From contig OZ018329.1 in NCBI GenBank assembly GCA_963969495.1, forward strand, positions 144,393,521 through 144,457,520: 64,000 bases of DNA. The letters run 5' to 3'. Shown piece after piece: positions 24,411 to 33,820 of this stretch (position 1 is the stretch's first letter; each line of letters begins with the position of its first letter). Source of the stretch: Ceratothoa steindachneri. Lineage: Eukaryota > Arthropoda > Malacostraca > Isopoda > Cymothoidae. The notes beneath the pieces were generated by a model. That model saw only the letters and a list, made by a program, of their open reading frames with translations, was not told where the DNA came from and ran no database searches. Both the position numbers and the translations under genes were made by a program.

Positions 24411-25298
24411 ACCGGGTGTTTAAAAAATTTGATATTATTTTGTTATCCAATAACTTTGCCAGTTCCCGTTCAAATGTCTTTAAATTCAACAGCCTGTGTA
24501 GAAACAGTTCAAAATTTCATGTTCTATGTTTAAGTTTTTTATCTTTACAGGTATTCGAAATGCCATTCACTGGAATTGAAAGGGCGTTTAATGTGTTGGA
24601 GTATACTCGAAAACAGTCGAACAAGACTGTATACCGTGCATTTGTGAGAGAGTTCTCTAAACAGTCAACAATGGCAAGGCAGATTTGGACATGGCACAAA
24701 CTAATTTAAAGAGGAAGGCTGTTTCTGCAGTGCAAAGGATCTGGATAGCCAATAACATCGGAAGAGCCGGTCGAGCGGGTTAGCCAAAAACTTTTTCGAG
24801 ACCCAAGAAGTCCATAAGAAGAACAAGTCTGGAATCCCAGATAACTCCAACAACAGTTTGGTGCATCCTGAGGAAACGCTTGCTAATGAAACCCTACAAG
24901 CTGCAGCTAGTTTAGGCCATAACGGCAGATAACAAACGAAAGTGCAAACAATTTTGTGTTGATATGCAAGAGAAACTTGAAGAAACTGGAGATATGTGAA
25001 GGGGCTGGTCTATGTCTCCCCTTTTCCTGCAAACCTAGACGAACTCAATCACAGAATCACTAACGCACTGGAGAGTGTTCCAAAGACATGCTGTAGCCCT
25101 TTTTGGGAGGAACTGGACTACCGAGTGGCGTGTGCCGTGTCTCAGGCGGTGCGCATATTGAACATTTGTGAAATTGTTAAGGAGGAATAAGTCTTATGTT
25201 GCTTAACATTAAGTCTATTTAGTTTCATTTGCTTTTACTATGTAGTTTCTGTGATATTTACATCTCAAATGATATCATTTTTTTGTAAAAATCTGGCA
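24411..25298 (+). mobile_element. Internally deleted Tc1/mariner-type DNA transposon inserted in TA repeats
   Basis: The left end begins ACCGGGTGTTTAAAA after a TA tract. The right end (about 25270-25298, TTTTTTTGTAAAAATCTGGCA) is an imperfect inverted counterpart and is again followed by TA repeats. Between them lies a transposase relic that has lost its middle. The length of about 0.9 kb is well below an autonomous element. TA flanks fit Tc1/mariner target use, although in a TA microsatellite the duplication itself cannot be shown. Confidence 0.65.
24560..25190 (+). pseudogene. Transposase relic of the internally deleted element
   Basis: The N-terminal helix-turn-helix part (24560-24708: AFNVLEYTRKQSNKTV..AFVREFSKQ..QIWTWHKL) and the following linker can be read up to the VDMQEKLEE segment (about 24985). 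The sequence then jumps to the C-terminal end (FPANLDELNHRITNALESV..WEELDYRV, about 25020-25150). The central part that should hold the DDE/D catalytic residues is missing. A TAA at 24707 and frameshifts break the rest. The motifs resemble transposases widespread in arthropod genomes; the exact subfamily is not assigned. Confidence 0.65.
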
Positions 25299-25719
25299 TA
25301 TATATATATATATATAAATATATATTATATATATATAAACCCTGGCTTCGCTGTGCTCACTATCAGAGCTTCGGGCTGTTGGCCTTCAGCCTCTTTGATC
25401 CTTCAAAACAATTGTGATCATCTCTTCCCCCTTCACCTCCATTTTACCTTACCCTCTTATCTCCTTCTTCCTCTTACCCATATTACCTCATCTACCTCTA
25501 CCCTACCCCTCTTAGTCCAACTTTCTGATCCTATTACTCTAATAATCTTTAATTAAAGTTATTTTTAAGCCACAATATAAGAATTTCAAAAAATACTTAT
25601 CTCGATTTAATTAAGACATACCTTGGTTATATAGTCTTACTTTATTTCCGTATGAATATTACTTTATTTTCGAACACATATTTTTTCGGGGAAATGGGGA
25701 TTATTTCTTCTAGTATCTA

Positions 25720-25721
<2 letters not shown>

Positions 25722-25773
<52 letters not shown>
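25722..25773. repeat. (TA)n microsatellite at the 3' side of the long Penelope-like element
   Basis: About 25 TA units, separated by about 35 bases from the tail of the minus-strand element. Confidence 0.95.
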
Positions 25774-25775
<2 letters not shown>

Positions 25776-25858
25776 TCTAGATTTCTTCAACAAAGCTTAA
25801 TTCTTATATTCAGTAAGAAGGACAAAACGAAGAAGGCGGGTCCCATCTTTAATTACAA

Positions 25859-25890
25859 CCTTTCGGTTTATTACCAAACCCATCTTCAAG
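25859..25890 (-). ncRNA. Hammerhead-like motif in the 3' tail (minus copy)
   Basis: Minus strand: CTTGAAGATG, then a 5-bp stem (GGTTT/AAACC) and GAAAGG. It matches the hammerhead plan except that the first C of CUGANGA is U, which would weaken or abolish cleavage. Confidence 0.4.
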
Positions 25891-26239
25891 AACTAAAAAC
25901 AAATTCTAAATGAGTAATCTAACCGTAAAAACATAAATAACAGCACAAGTTCAAAGTTAAAAACCACAGATCAGAGAAAATCACAAAACGACGTTAAAAA
26001 TATAAAATGAACGTTACGTTAAGAAACAAACAAAATACTGAGCTAAAGAACAGCAAAATATTTTTAAAGAGATATTATTAATTAAGGACAAAGTAAACGT
26101 AATATTACAAAATTAAACAATTGAAATGAAAAAATAGAGAATTGAATAAAAACAAAAGGTAAAACTAAAATAGGAAGAAATTCAAAGAATGAATACAGCT
26201 TGGTTAAGTTATAAACAGAGGAAAGGATGACGTGTCCTC

Positions 26240-26755
26240 AGTTAAATTGGGTGGTTGTATTTAATACAGAGTGATTCTTTAATGCGGATAGATGAAATAG
26301 ATTTAGCAAATTTTAAGACAGAAAAATCATATAAGGACACGTCTGTTTTACAATCAATAGCATGTTTCCTGATGGAAGAAAACTCTTTGTTACTTAATGT
26401 TTTACCGGTTCTATGGCTAATTCCCATGTGAGAACAAAAACGCGACTGAGGAGTACGTACTGTGCTTTCCTATATTGGTCCCCAACTTTCAGCTAGGGCA
26501 AATGAATTTATATACAATGCACGAACTAAACGGCGTGGGAATACTGTCCTTCACTTTAAAGAAATTACCAATATTTTTGTTATTAATGAATATAAGTTTA
26601 AAATTAATTTGATAATAAAATTTCATAAAAATGGAAATTAAACGTTTTCGGAGAAGGTCATTGCAAGGGCTGATGTCTGGTAACAAGACATACCTGATTT
26701 CCTTTGGGACATTAAAAGAAGTGGAGGGGTAATAAAGCCTGAAGAGGAACTTCAT
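26240..26755 (-). pseudogene. GIY-YIG endonuclease relic of the Penelope-like element
   Basis: The C-terminal nuclease begins after a YKFICPS segment at about 26490. A TGA replaces the next cysteine codon, and the active-site TYIGST box has become TNIGKH, so the copy is catalytically dead. The following HMGISHRTGKTL and the IKESLCIKYNHP segments are readable (26427-26242). The inverted partial copy at 28134 keeps the intact version of both sites. Confidence 0.82.
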
Positions 26756-26809
26756 AATACAGCTTTCAACTAAAGATAAGGGGGAATCATTTTTTACAAA
26801 GTATTCTTT

Positions 26810-28070
26810 TAAAATTTGAATTTAGAATGAATACTAAAATAAGTGGAAGACAAATTTAAGCCTCTGAAGAGGAATGTTTTAATGGCCCCAATTTTGTATG
26901 TTAAATCACAGAAACTAAAGAAATTTAAACCCTGCCCTGTGAAAGTTGGTTTTCTAAAAACACACGTTTCAATGCCGGAAAGGGTACGAGAGACATTAAC
27001 ATCTAGAAATGGCAACATATTATTAATTTCATGTTCTTGAGTGAGAGTAATATTAGGGTGTAAATTTTTTATAAAATCGAAAACCTTTTTGAACAAGAAC
27101 GAGAAGAAAAAACCGCAAAGGTATCGTCAACGTATCTTTTGTAGAATAAGGGACAAAATTGAGAAAAGCAATCACGGAAGAGTTTATTTTCAAAATTACA
27201 CATGAAAATATTTGCAAATATCGGACCTAGTGGGCTTCCCATCCCAACACTCTCAATTTGATGATAAACCACTCCTTTAAAGTGAAATAGTTGTCCTTAG
27301 CAATAACTGCGAAAATTGTAAAAAACTGAAACCATTAAATAGGGCATTTCTATCCGGAAAGGCTGTAGTCAAAATAATCTCTATAGTTGCCTGAAGGGGA
27401 ATATTTGTAAATAAGGACGTGATGTCAAAGCTAGAAAAGAAAAAAGGACTTGACGATTCAAACTTTGCGATTTCCGAAGCAAAATCAAAGCTATTATTAA
27501 TGGAAGTAAAAGTGGTTAACAGAGGGACTAAAAACTTAGCAATTTTATAGGAAGGAAGAGTATAAGAAGCAAGAAGGGGACGAAGAGGGGAACTAGGCTT
27601 ATGTATCTTAGATAGCCCATAGAACAGACCTAAGTAAGATGATAAAACATACAGAAAACTGTAAACAGAATCACTAAGAACACCCGAAAACTTTAGCTTC
27701 CTCAAAAACCGGTTAATTTTGTCCTCTAAACGGTGAATGATAGTCAAAGGTTGTTCCATAATTTCAGTAAACTTGGATTTATCTAACAAAATCTAGGACA
27801 TTTTAGAAATGTAATCAGTCGTATTCAAAACCACCCCCCCATTACCCTTATCAGGACGGGTGATAACAATTTCCTTTTCCGGCCGAGGTTCCGAAGAAGA
27901 GAAAAATCTTGTTTAGTAAAAAGAAGCGACGAAAATTTCATGTGCTTAAATTTATGAAAAAATTCATGGGCGTCTTGTAAAATATTTGTTTTAAAGTTAC
28001 AAAATAAACCTAGAATGGGTAGATGTTGGATATCGTGAATAAACCTTTCAAAGTAACAATAATAGCCCAC
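26810..28070 (-). pseudogene. Penelope-type reverse transcriptase relic
   Basis: The frame is split into several parts. 28070-27825 covers the N-terminal region up to a frameshift in the RPDKGNG-like motif, where the frame reads on into a non-homologous RVMGGWF ending. 27789-27277 carries YGLSKIHK (residues 57-64 of that frame) and FDITSLFTNIPL (121-132, with a catalytic aspartate). 27272-27069 carries GMGSPLGP and YKRYVDDTF (YVDD at about 27134-27123). 27096-26809 has the MLPFLDVNVSRT segment after the palm. All three catalytic aspartates are still encoded, but frameshifts and at least one stop break the protein. Confidence 0.87.
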
Positions 28071-28149
28071 ATAGTCGAGCCTAAAGATTGGAAACTTGAA
28101 TTAAAGCCCAAAAGAGAGGAAAAACCTTTCCCATTGCCTTAGCTGTAAG

Positions 28150-28431
28150 TTGGGGACCTATATAGGAAGCACAGTACCTACTCCTCAATCGCGTTTTTGT
28201 TCTCACATGGGAATTAGCCATAGAACCGGTAAAACATTAAGTAACAAAGAGTTTTCTTCCATCAGGGAACATGCTATTGATTGTAAAACAGACGTGCCCT
28301 TAATTGATTTTTCTGTCTTAAAATTTGCAAAATCTATTTCATCTCGTCGCATTAAAGAATCACTCTGTATTAAATACAACCACCCAAATTTAACTGAGGA
28401 CACGTCATCCTTTCCTCTGTTTATAACTTAA
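28150..28431 (+). pseudogene. GIY-YIG nuclease domain, C-terminal fragment with intact active-site box
   Basis: 93 codons with TYIGST near the N-terminus (residues 3-8), then SRFCSHMGISHRTG, REHAIDC and RIKESLCIKYNHPN. The GIY-YIG core tyrosine and glycine, the basic residue after it and a cysteine-containing motif fit the Penelope nuclease. Without the upstream RT it is only a fragment, and its first in-frame ATG is inside the domain. It may represent the younger version of the sequence decayed at 26240-26755. Confidence 0.78.
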
Positions 28432-28800
28432 CCAAGCTGTATTCATTCTTTGAAATCCTTCCTGTTTTGACTCGTCATTGTGATCCGACCATGTAAGGTA
28501 ATGTTTCACTGTCTATATTTTAGTTTTACCATTTGTTTGTATCCAATTCTCTATTTTTCCATTTCAATTGTTTTTTTTTGTAATATTACGTTTACTTTGT
28601 TTGTCCTTAATTGATAATATCTCTTTACAAATATTTTGCTGTTCTTTACTTCACTATTTTGTTTGTTCATTAACGTAACGTTCATTTTATATTTTTAACG
28701 TTGTTTTTGTGATTTTCTCTGATCTGTGGTTTTATCTTTGAACTTGTGCTGTTATTTATGTTTTTAGGGTTAGATTACTCATTTAGAATTTGTTTTTAGC

Positions 28801-28835
28801 TCTTAAAGATGGGTTTTGTAATAACCCGAAACGTT
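28801..28835 (+). ncRNA. Hammerhead-like motif in the inverted partial copy
   Basis: CTTAAAGATG, stem GGGTT/AACCC, then GAAACG. Same plan as the minus copy at 25859-25890, with a compensated stem (base pairs changed on both sides). The first box is degraded (CTTAAAGA). Confidence 0.4.
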
Positions 28836-28882
28836 GTAATTAAAGATGGGACCCGCCTTCTTCGTTTTGTCCTTCTTACTGA

Positions 28883-28883
<1 letters not shown>

Positions 28884-28932
<49 letters not shown>
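28884..28932. repeat. (TA)n microsatellite between two opposed Penelope-like tails
   Basis: About 24 TA units, bounded left by the plus-strand tail of the long element and right by the minus-strand tail of a second family. Confidence 0.95.
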
Positions 28933-28937
<5 letters not shown>

Positions 28938-29016
28938 GAAAAACTCACAAAGTATCACTTGAGGGTGGCAAATGAATGCAATGTCCCGCAGGAAAAAAAT
29001 GAAAAGGTGTTTCTAA

Positions 29017-29050
29017 GTACTTTCGAACTTTATTAAGTTCCTTATCAAGG
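29017..29050 (-). ncRNA. Hammerhead-like motif, left arm of the foldback
   Basis: Minus strand: CCTTGATAAG, perfect 6-bp stem (GAACTT/AAGTTC) closed by a short loop, then GAAAG. The first conserved box deviates from CUGANGA. Confidence 0.38.
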
Positions 29051-29323
29051 ATGACTACAAGAAATAGTATTATATTAGAGGTATATATACGAAAGAAAAG
29101 TATGAAAGACCGCCTCAAAAACAAGAAATCACCAATGAGGAATAGGGAAGGGGTAAGGTAAAAAAACACATTAAGAATTACAAGAAGCTTCTTGTAATTC
29201 TTAATGCGTTTTTTTACCTCCCTCCTTCCCTCTTCCTCATTGGTGATTTCTTATTTTTGAGGCGGTCGTTCATACTTTTCTTTCGTATATATACCTCTAA
29301 TATAATACTATTTCTTGTAGTCA

Positions 29324-29360
29324 TCCTTAATAAGGAACTTAATAAAGTTCGAAAGTACTT
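29324..29360 (+). ncRNA. Hammerhead-like motif, right arm of the foldback
   Basis: Plus strand: CCTTAATAAG, stem GAACTT/AAGTTC, then GAAAG. It is the mirror of the motif at 29017-29050, with one change in the first box. Confidence 0.35.
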
Positions 29361-29398
29361 GGAAACACCTTTTCATTTTTTTCCTGCGGGACATAGCA

Positions 29399-29401
<3 letters not shown>

Positions 29402-29489
<88 letters not shown>
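29402..29489. repeat. Long (TA)n microsatellite between two opposed tails
   Basis: About 44 TA units. The left neighbour is the plus-strand foldback tail, the right neighbour a minus-strand tail of a third family. Confidence 0.95.
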
Positions 29490-29493
<4 letters not shown>

Positions 29494-29640
29494 AAAAATA
29501 ATCAGGCTAAATTTAGGATGTTCATTATTATATTTTAACTTCCCTGTACTGACGTTTCGGGTAGGAATCCATTCTCAAGGATGCGACATTAGCGTACACT
29601 ATATACCCGTATTTGGGCACATTTAGGTATCAGCTATAGA
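29490..29640 (-). mobile_element. Truncated Penelope-like 3' tail, third family
   Basis: Read on the minus strand, a hammerhead-like motif (29551-29580) is followed about 60 bases later by the (TA)n tract, the same layout as the other tails. No coding part was recognised upstream, so the right boundary is a guess. Confidence 0.5.
29551..29580 (-). ncRNA. Hammerhead-like motif, third tail family
   Basis: Minus strand: CCTTGAGAATGG, a weak GG/CC-closed hairpin, then CCCGAAACGTC. The GAAAC box is canonical, the first box is not (TTGAGAA). Confidence 0.38.
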
Positions 29641-30184
29641 ACTGGAGCCCCACTCACTCCCCCTGAATTCTCCCCTACCTAAATACATTACGAAAACAGA
29701 CATCAACAACATAAACCCAGTTAAGTAATTTTTCAATTAAAGATAAGTCAAACACCGAAAACCAACTACGTACACTGGAATCTCTCCATATTTACAAACC
29801 CCACTTTATGCTCCGAAACAAGATCATTTCCACTTTTACTACAACTATAATCACCCACAAATTACACACACCAAGTCCACTCTATCCCCAAAACAACCCA
29901 TATTTTTTAATATTCCTATTATCTCTCTTTTTACAACGAAGAAACCCTAAACTATTTAATGCACGCTGCTAGATTGCAAGCGTGTTTGAGGGCTTTTAAT
30001 GAAAACTAACGAGGGTTTCAAATCAATATAAAAAGAAGCATTTTAATAACATGGCTGAGTTAACAGAAGTAATGAAACATCTTGGAAACGAAGCTAGTAA
30101 AGATGCGCAGAATATTTATTGAAATTGATAAGAAATTCTTTTGCGATTTTTAGAATTATTTCATTCGAAGTTCAACAATAAATT

Positions 30185-30480
30185 CCGTTAATGAAAATAT
30201 ACAAGAAGAGTTTATTGAATGAAAATGCAATTAGGAAGGGAAGAACAAATTTAAAAAAGGTGGGAATAACAGCTGTATCCGAACATTGGGTCTCAAATAG
30301 CCAAAACACTGTTATGCTTTCTACTTGGCTGATTGTGGATTTAGTGCAGTCAATAAAATTGTGACAAAGAAGGAAATTGAATTAATATCTGCAAGTGAGG
30401 AGACATAATGCGAAAACTTAGAAATTTAACTCCAAATATTAGAAACCAAGCAGCAAATCCAGAACGTAATTAAATTATCC
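30185..30480 (+). pseudogene. C-terminal relic of a hAT/ZBED-type transposase
   Basis: Across frames one can read ENIQEEFIE, FKKGG, then ADCGFSAVNKIVTKK followed by GDIMRKLRNLTPNIRN. This succession fits the C-terminal dimerisation region of hAT-related transposases and their ZBED/SCAND3-like relatives (GFSAV.xxxTKKRNRL pattern). Stops and frameshifts are frequent and the catalytic part is not visible upstream, so it is a fragment. An origin as a domesticated gene is unlikely given the breaks. Confidence 0.55.
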
Positions 30481-32399
30481 TTATATTAATTTAAGAAAAA
30501 TCACAATTTCAAAACCAGTTTTCAGCTTAATTATACTTAAAGTTCTCTGGCCTTTCAGTTTTAAGCCACTTCTTTTAAAATATATTTTTGTGAGTGGGTG
30601 CAACAGTATTGGGCGATTGCTTTAAAAATAATGGAAAGAGAATGATTGTATGAAGAAGGTTGAAACCTTGCTCTAGACAGTAAATGTTCAGCTCATTTCG
30701 CTTTTAGACTTCTCACTATAATAAGTGATACTGAGCTTTTAAATACCTGGCGCTAATTATAACGATTTCGTGCTGATTAATCACTGGGCTGTTAAAATAT
30801 TAAACATTTGGTCAAGCCCTCAGGCAGGGCTCTGTAGACCTCCCCTTCTTAATCCCCAAAACGGGTTATAGGAAAATTGAGATTGAAATTGGATTTGTGT
30901 GTCTACTGATTGTATTCGGCGCGTAAGAAACGGTCGTAATGTAATCCTTGTTGTCATCCATGTTCTTTGTGGAACGCATATCAATGCTCCTTTGTTTCTT
31001 CTATTGTCTCTGATTTGGATAGAGGGCGTCCTGAATGTAAAGACGTCTTCATGCCAAATTCACTCTTTTCCCACCCACCCCCAATATCGACACCAGCAAT
31101 GGGGGTGGGAGTTGATGATTATTACTTCATAACTTTGCTGCTGGATAATGAAATAAGAAAGACGGCCGGAAACAGAATGGAATGGATACGTGCAAAGAAT
31201 AGTTGGGCAAAATGATTGAATGAAGAGATCGATAGATGTATTAATACCTGTCAACCCGGTGACCGACAATTAGTGGAGAGAATTGGAGAATTTCTGGTTG
31301 AATTCTCATAGATAAAGTGTTTTCCCTATTTCCATCAAAGTCTCTTTCCAACTCCCTATTTTGAAAAGATTATCATTTTTCTCCATGAATGGACAATTGA
31401 GTTAGCCGAAACTTTCTTATTTAAGTGCCACCTAGTAGGGAAATTATGCTAATATTTTAAAAGAAGGCTCAAGACGAACGTTTCTCTCTGTTATCTGCCT
31501 GAAAACTAACTAAATATACATTTTTTCAAGATTTTTGCCTGCTTTTTGTAATTCTTCAACTTTTCTTCTATCTTCTTATCATTGTTCTCAAAATATTTTT
31601 ACCTGATATTTAATTATGGAAACCTTCCTCGCACTTCTTCTTCCAATGGAGTTTTCCTTTTCCCATCGCTATTTTGCGTTAGAAATATTTGTTATCAGAC
31701 TCCTCAATGTTGTGAATCAAAAAACGAGACACTTGACAGCGAGCTTGTGTGTGGAATTCCTGGAAAGAAAAGGAAAATCGGCTTCCATCGTACGTTTATA
31801 AAAGTTAGGAAAACATTAAATGTAAAAAATAGAAAGAAAAGAAAAGATTCATTGAACTGATTGATTCCTCGGTCCAGTGGGAAGCAATGTATAAAAGAGA
31901 TTTCAAGAGGGATAGGTTAATTACGTCATTTGAAATCATCTACTAATGGCGGATATTTGAGGAGAGGTCAACATAACGTAACCGACTTCAAGTTAAGTTA
32001 GATTAAATGTTACAGCCTTTATGTTACATTGCACTAAAATGTGAATCAATGTGGATATTTTTAAATAATGTGGAGCAGTAAATTCAATTGTCCATTTTAG
32101 AAGCAATAAAATACTTTAAAGGAAAAAATAAATTATGGGTAAAAAGGAGTAGAAAAGAGAGAAGATAACAAATGCAATTAGAGCTCTATCGATTCCTACA
32201 TTTGGCCATACAATTTGTCAGCTATGGCAAACTTTCAATGCCTGACAGTTCTTTCTTGGTATGCATGTTTGACATAGTTATACGCATGTTAACCCTCTAC
32301 AATATAACTCACAATTAATAAAGTTACAATTCGACAACGTGGATGTGTGGATGACTCCGTTTCTTCCATGGCGGTGGAATGAGCATAGTTGTCATTGTA
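30481..32399. other. AT-rich stretch without a supported gene
   Basis: Overlapping frames at 30899-31269 on both strands share a CCCACCCACCCCC tract but no domain. The 92-codon frame at 31582-31860 is unrecognised. Confidence 0.45.
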
Positions 32400-33818
32400 C
32401 AGTTATGGCAAAACGTTTTGTAAGTAATAAATATTTTTGTTTTTTGCATCCTTTTTAAAATAATACGTGATAAGAATATTTCATCTAAAATTTAAATTAT
32501 TGCAGGTTTATTAACAAGACAGTAATTAAAAAATAAGGAGAAAAAAACAGTGTATTCCTTCGCTGAATCCAAAATCACGCTCTCGTCTTGTTCAGTCGCT
32601 GTAGCTTTGCTATTCAATCTAAGGCGGAAATTGATGACAAATATGGTTTAAATGAATGATAGTGTGTAATTACTGTATAATCTATTTCGTAAGATCTTTT
32701 TAAAGAATATATGTTTGAGTCTTTTTCAAGTCTAGAAATAGTTATTACCCAGGAAAATCGTTCAACGTTTGTTGATCTGCATCAAAGTGTCCGGAAAAGC
32801 TGAGAAATAGTTGCTAAGGGTGTTACATCAAGGAGCAACATCTTTGGATGATTAATTAATTTAAAAAGACAAGATACAATGAGATACAAAAGTCTCCTGC
32901 AGGCTTAAGTGTTTCAAATCATCCCAGTTCAAGAATCGGATTGCTTCTAGTGCCAAAACTTGCTCAGTTAGGCTGATACGTTTCGATAAATGTCTCTAGT
33001 GAAAAAGGATGCAAAGAAGCCTCATCTAACCAAGAAGAACCTTACGCTTAAGAACCTAAATAATGAAATGTTTAAGACTTGGGCAAAGTGTAGTTTATTC
33101 TCTGATGAAGCTCACTTCTGCTTGTTTGAAGTTTCAGGATATCCCTCATGAGGAGAAGAAAAAGGAAGCGCTTTCCCAAGTCCCGCGTTGTTTCCTCGTT
33201 GAAGCATACGGACACTTTCCATGTCTGGGGTAGGTTCCCATCTAAGAGAACTGAGGCACTATCAATTTGGCCCAATAACACTGCCATGAACTCAAGATGG
33301 CTCCAGGACGTGTTTCATCAGCACTTTTCTTATACCTCTTGACCAATTTTGTGATGAGACCTGTATTTTTAGCATGATGGCGCACCATCTCACAAAGCAA
33401 AACCAATAACAAAGTTCTTGGCTAAAAAATAAAACGAACCTTTGGGACCTTCGCCCGGGAATTCGCTAGATGTAAACATGAGAGATAATTTAAGGTCGAA
33501 AATAAAATTGTCATCAGTGCGGCGGTTTATTGAACAAAAATGGACCAATATCAGTCAGGTTATCATCACAAATTGTTCTCCAGCATCCCCAAACAAACTG
33601 AAGCAGTACTGAAGAACAAGAGACATCATTGAGAGTATTCACTGCCGACATCATTCGACTGTCTATATCAATAAAATACCTTTAGGTTCTAAATTTTTGT
33701 TTAGTTCACATTATCATTATGATATAAACATAGTAAAACAAACTGCAATGTTTGATTAGTCTGATCACTTTTCTAATTTGGAAAAATAAAGTCCTCCCAT
33801 AACTTTGACCCATGACTG
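32400..33818 (+). mobile_element. Decayed Tc1-like DNA transposon, copy A
   Basis: It starts CAGTTATGGCAAAACGTTTTG at 32400 and ends in the inverted counterpart (AACTTTGACCCATGACTG) at 33818, with TA on both sides (32398-32399 and 33819-33820). This is the Tc1/mariner TA target duplication. The length of 1.4 kb is typical of Tc1-like elements. The non-coding 5' part is shared with copy B at 36270-37814. Confidence 0.8.
32740..33640 (+). pseudogene. Tc1-like transposase relic, copy A
   Basis: Pieces of the transposase are readable with stops: an HTH-like N-terminal part (about 32760-32990), KPHLTKKN..LKNLNNEMFKTW, then FSDEAHFCLF with the first catalytic region (about 33100). The FPKSRVVSSLKHTDTFHVWGRF segment (33148-33290) and IWPNNTAMNSRWLQDVFHQHF follow. 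The second catalytic region (MMAHHLTKQN, about 33375) has lost the usual HDNAP aspartate pattern, and the end is broken by stops. Not functional. Confidence 0.75.
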
Positions 33819-33820
33819 TA

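Larger units (their letters stand above)
25808..28132 (-). mobile_element. Penelope-like element (RT plus GIY-YIG), decayed
   Basis: Minus-strand order is an RT N-terminal region (about 28070), RT core, a linker, a GIY-YIG endonuclease region (about 26755-26240), then a 3' UTR with a hammerhead-like motif, ending near a (TA)n tract. RT motifs are of the Penelope type: YGLSKIHK, FDITSLFTNIPL, GMGSPLGP, YVDDTF. Directly adjoining the 5' side is an inverted partial copy of the element's own 3' end (28134-28885). This is the pseudo-LTR arrangement known for Penelope-like elements, here in inverted form. Confidence 0.88.
28134..28885 (+). mobile_element. Inverted partial copy of the Penelope-like 3' end (pseudo-LTR)
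   Basis: About 750 bases are the reverse complement of 25808-26500 with moderate divergence. The copy begins inside the GIY-YIG coding region (CPSC-type segment lost at its first cysteine, then TYIGST) and runs through the same 3' UTR and hammerhead-like motif to a (TA)n tract. It abuts the 5' end of the long element head to head. Self-recombination or template switching during insertion would explain it. Confidence 0.88.
28933..29401. mobile_element. Zero-spacer foldback made of two head-to-head Penelope-like tails
   Basis: 28933-29186 is nearly the reverse complement of 29187-29401, and the two meet at AAGAAGCTTCTT with no loop. Each arm encodes the same peptide away from the centre (IYTSNIILFLVV then KELNKVRKYLETPFHFFPAGH), each has a hammerhead-like motif, and each ends at a (TA)n tract. 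The peptide is probably incidental. Family membership rests on the tail plan, not on RT. Confidence 0.75.
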
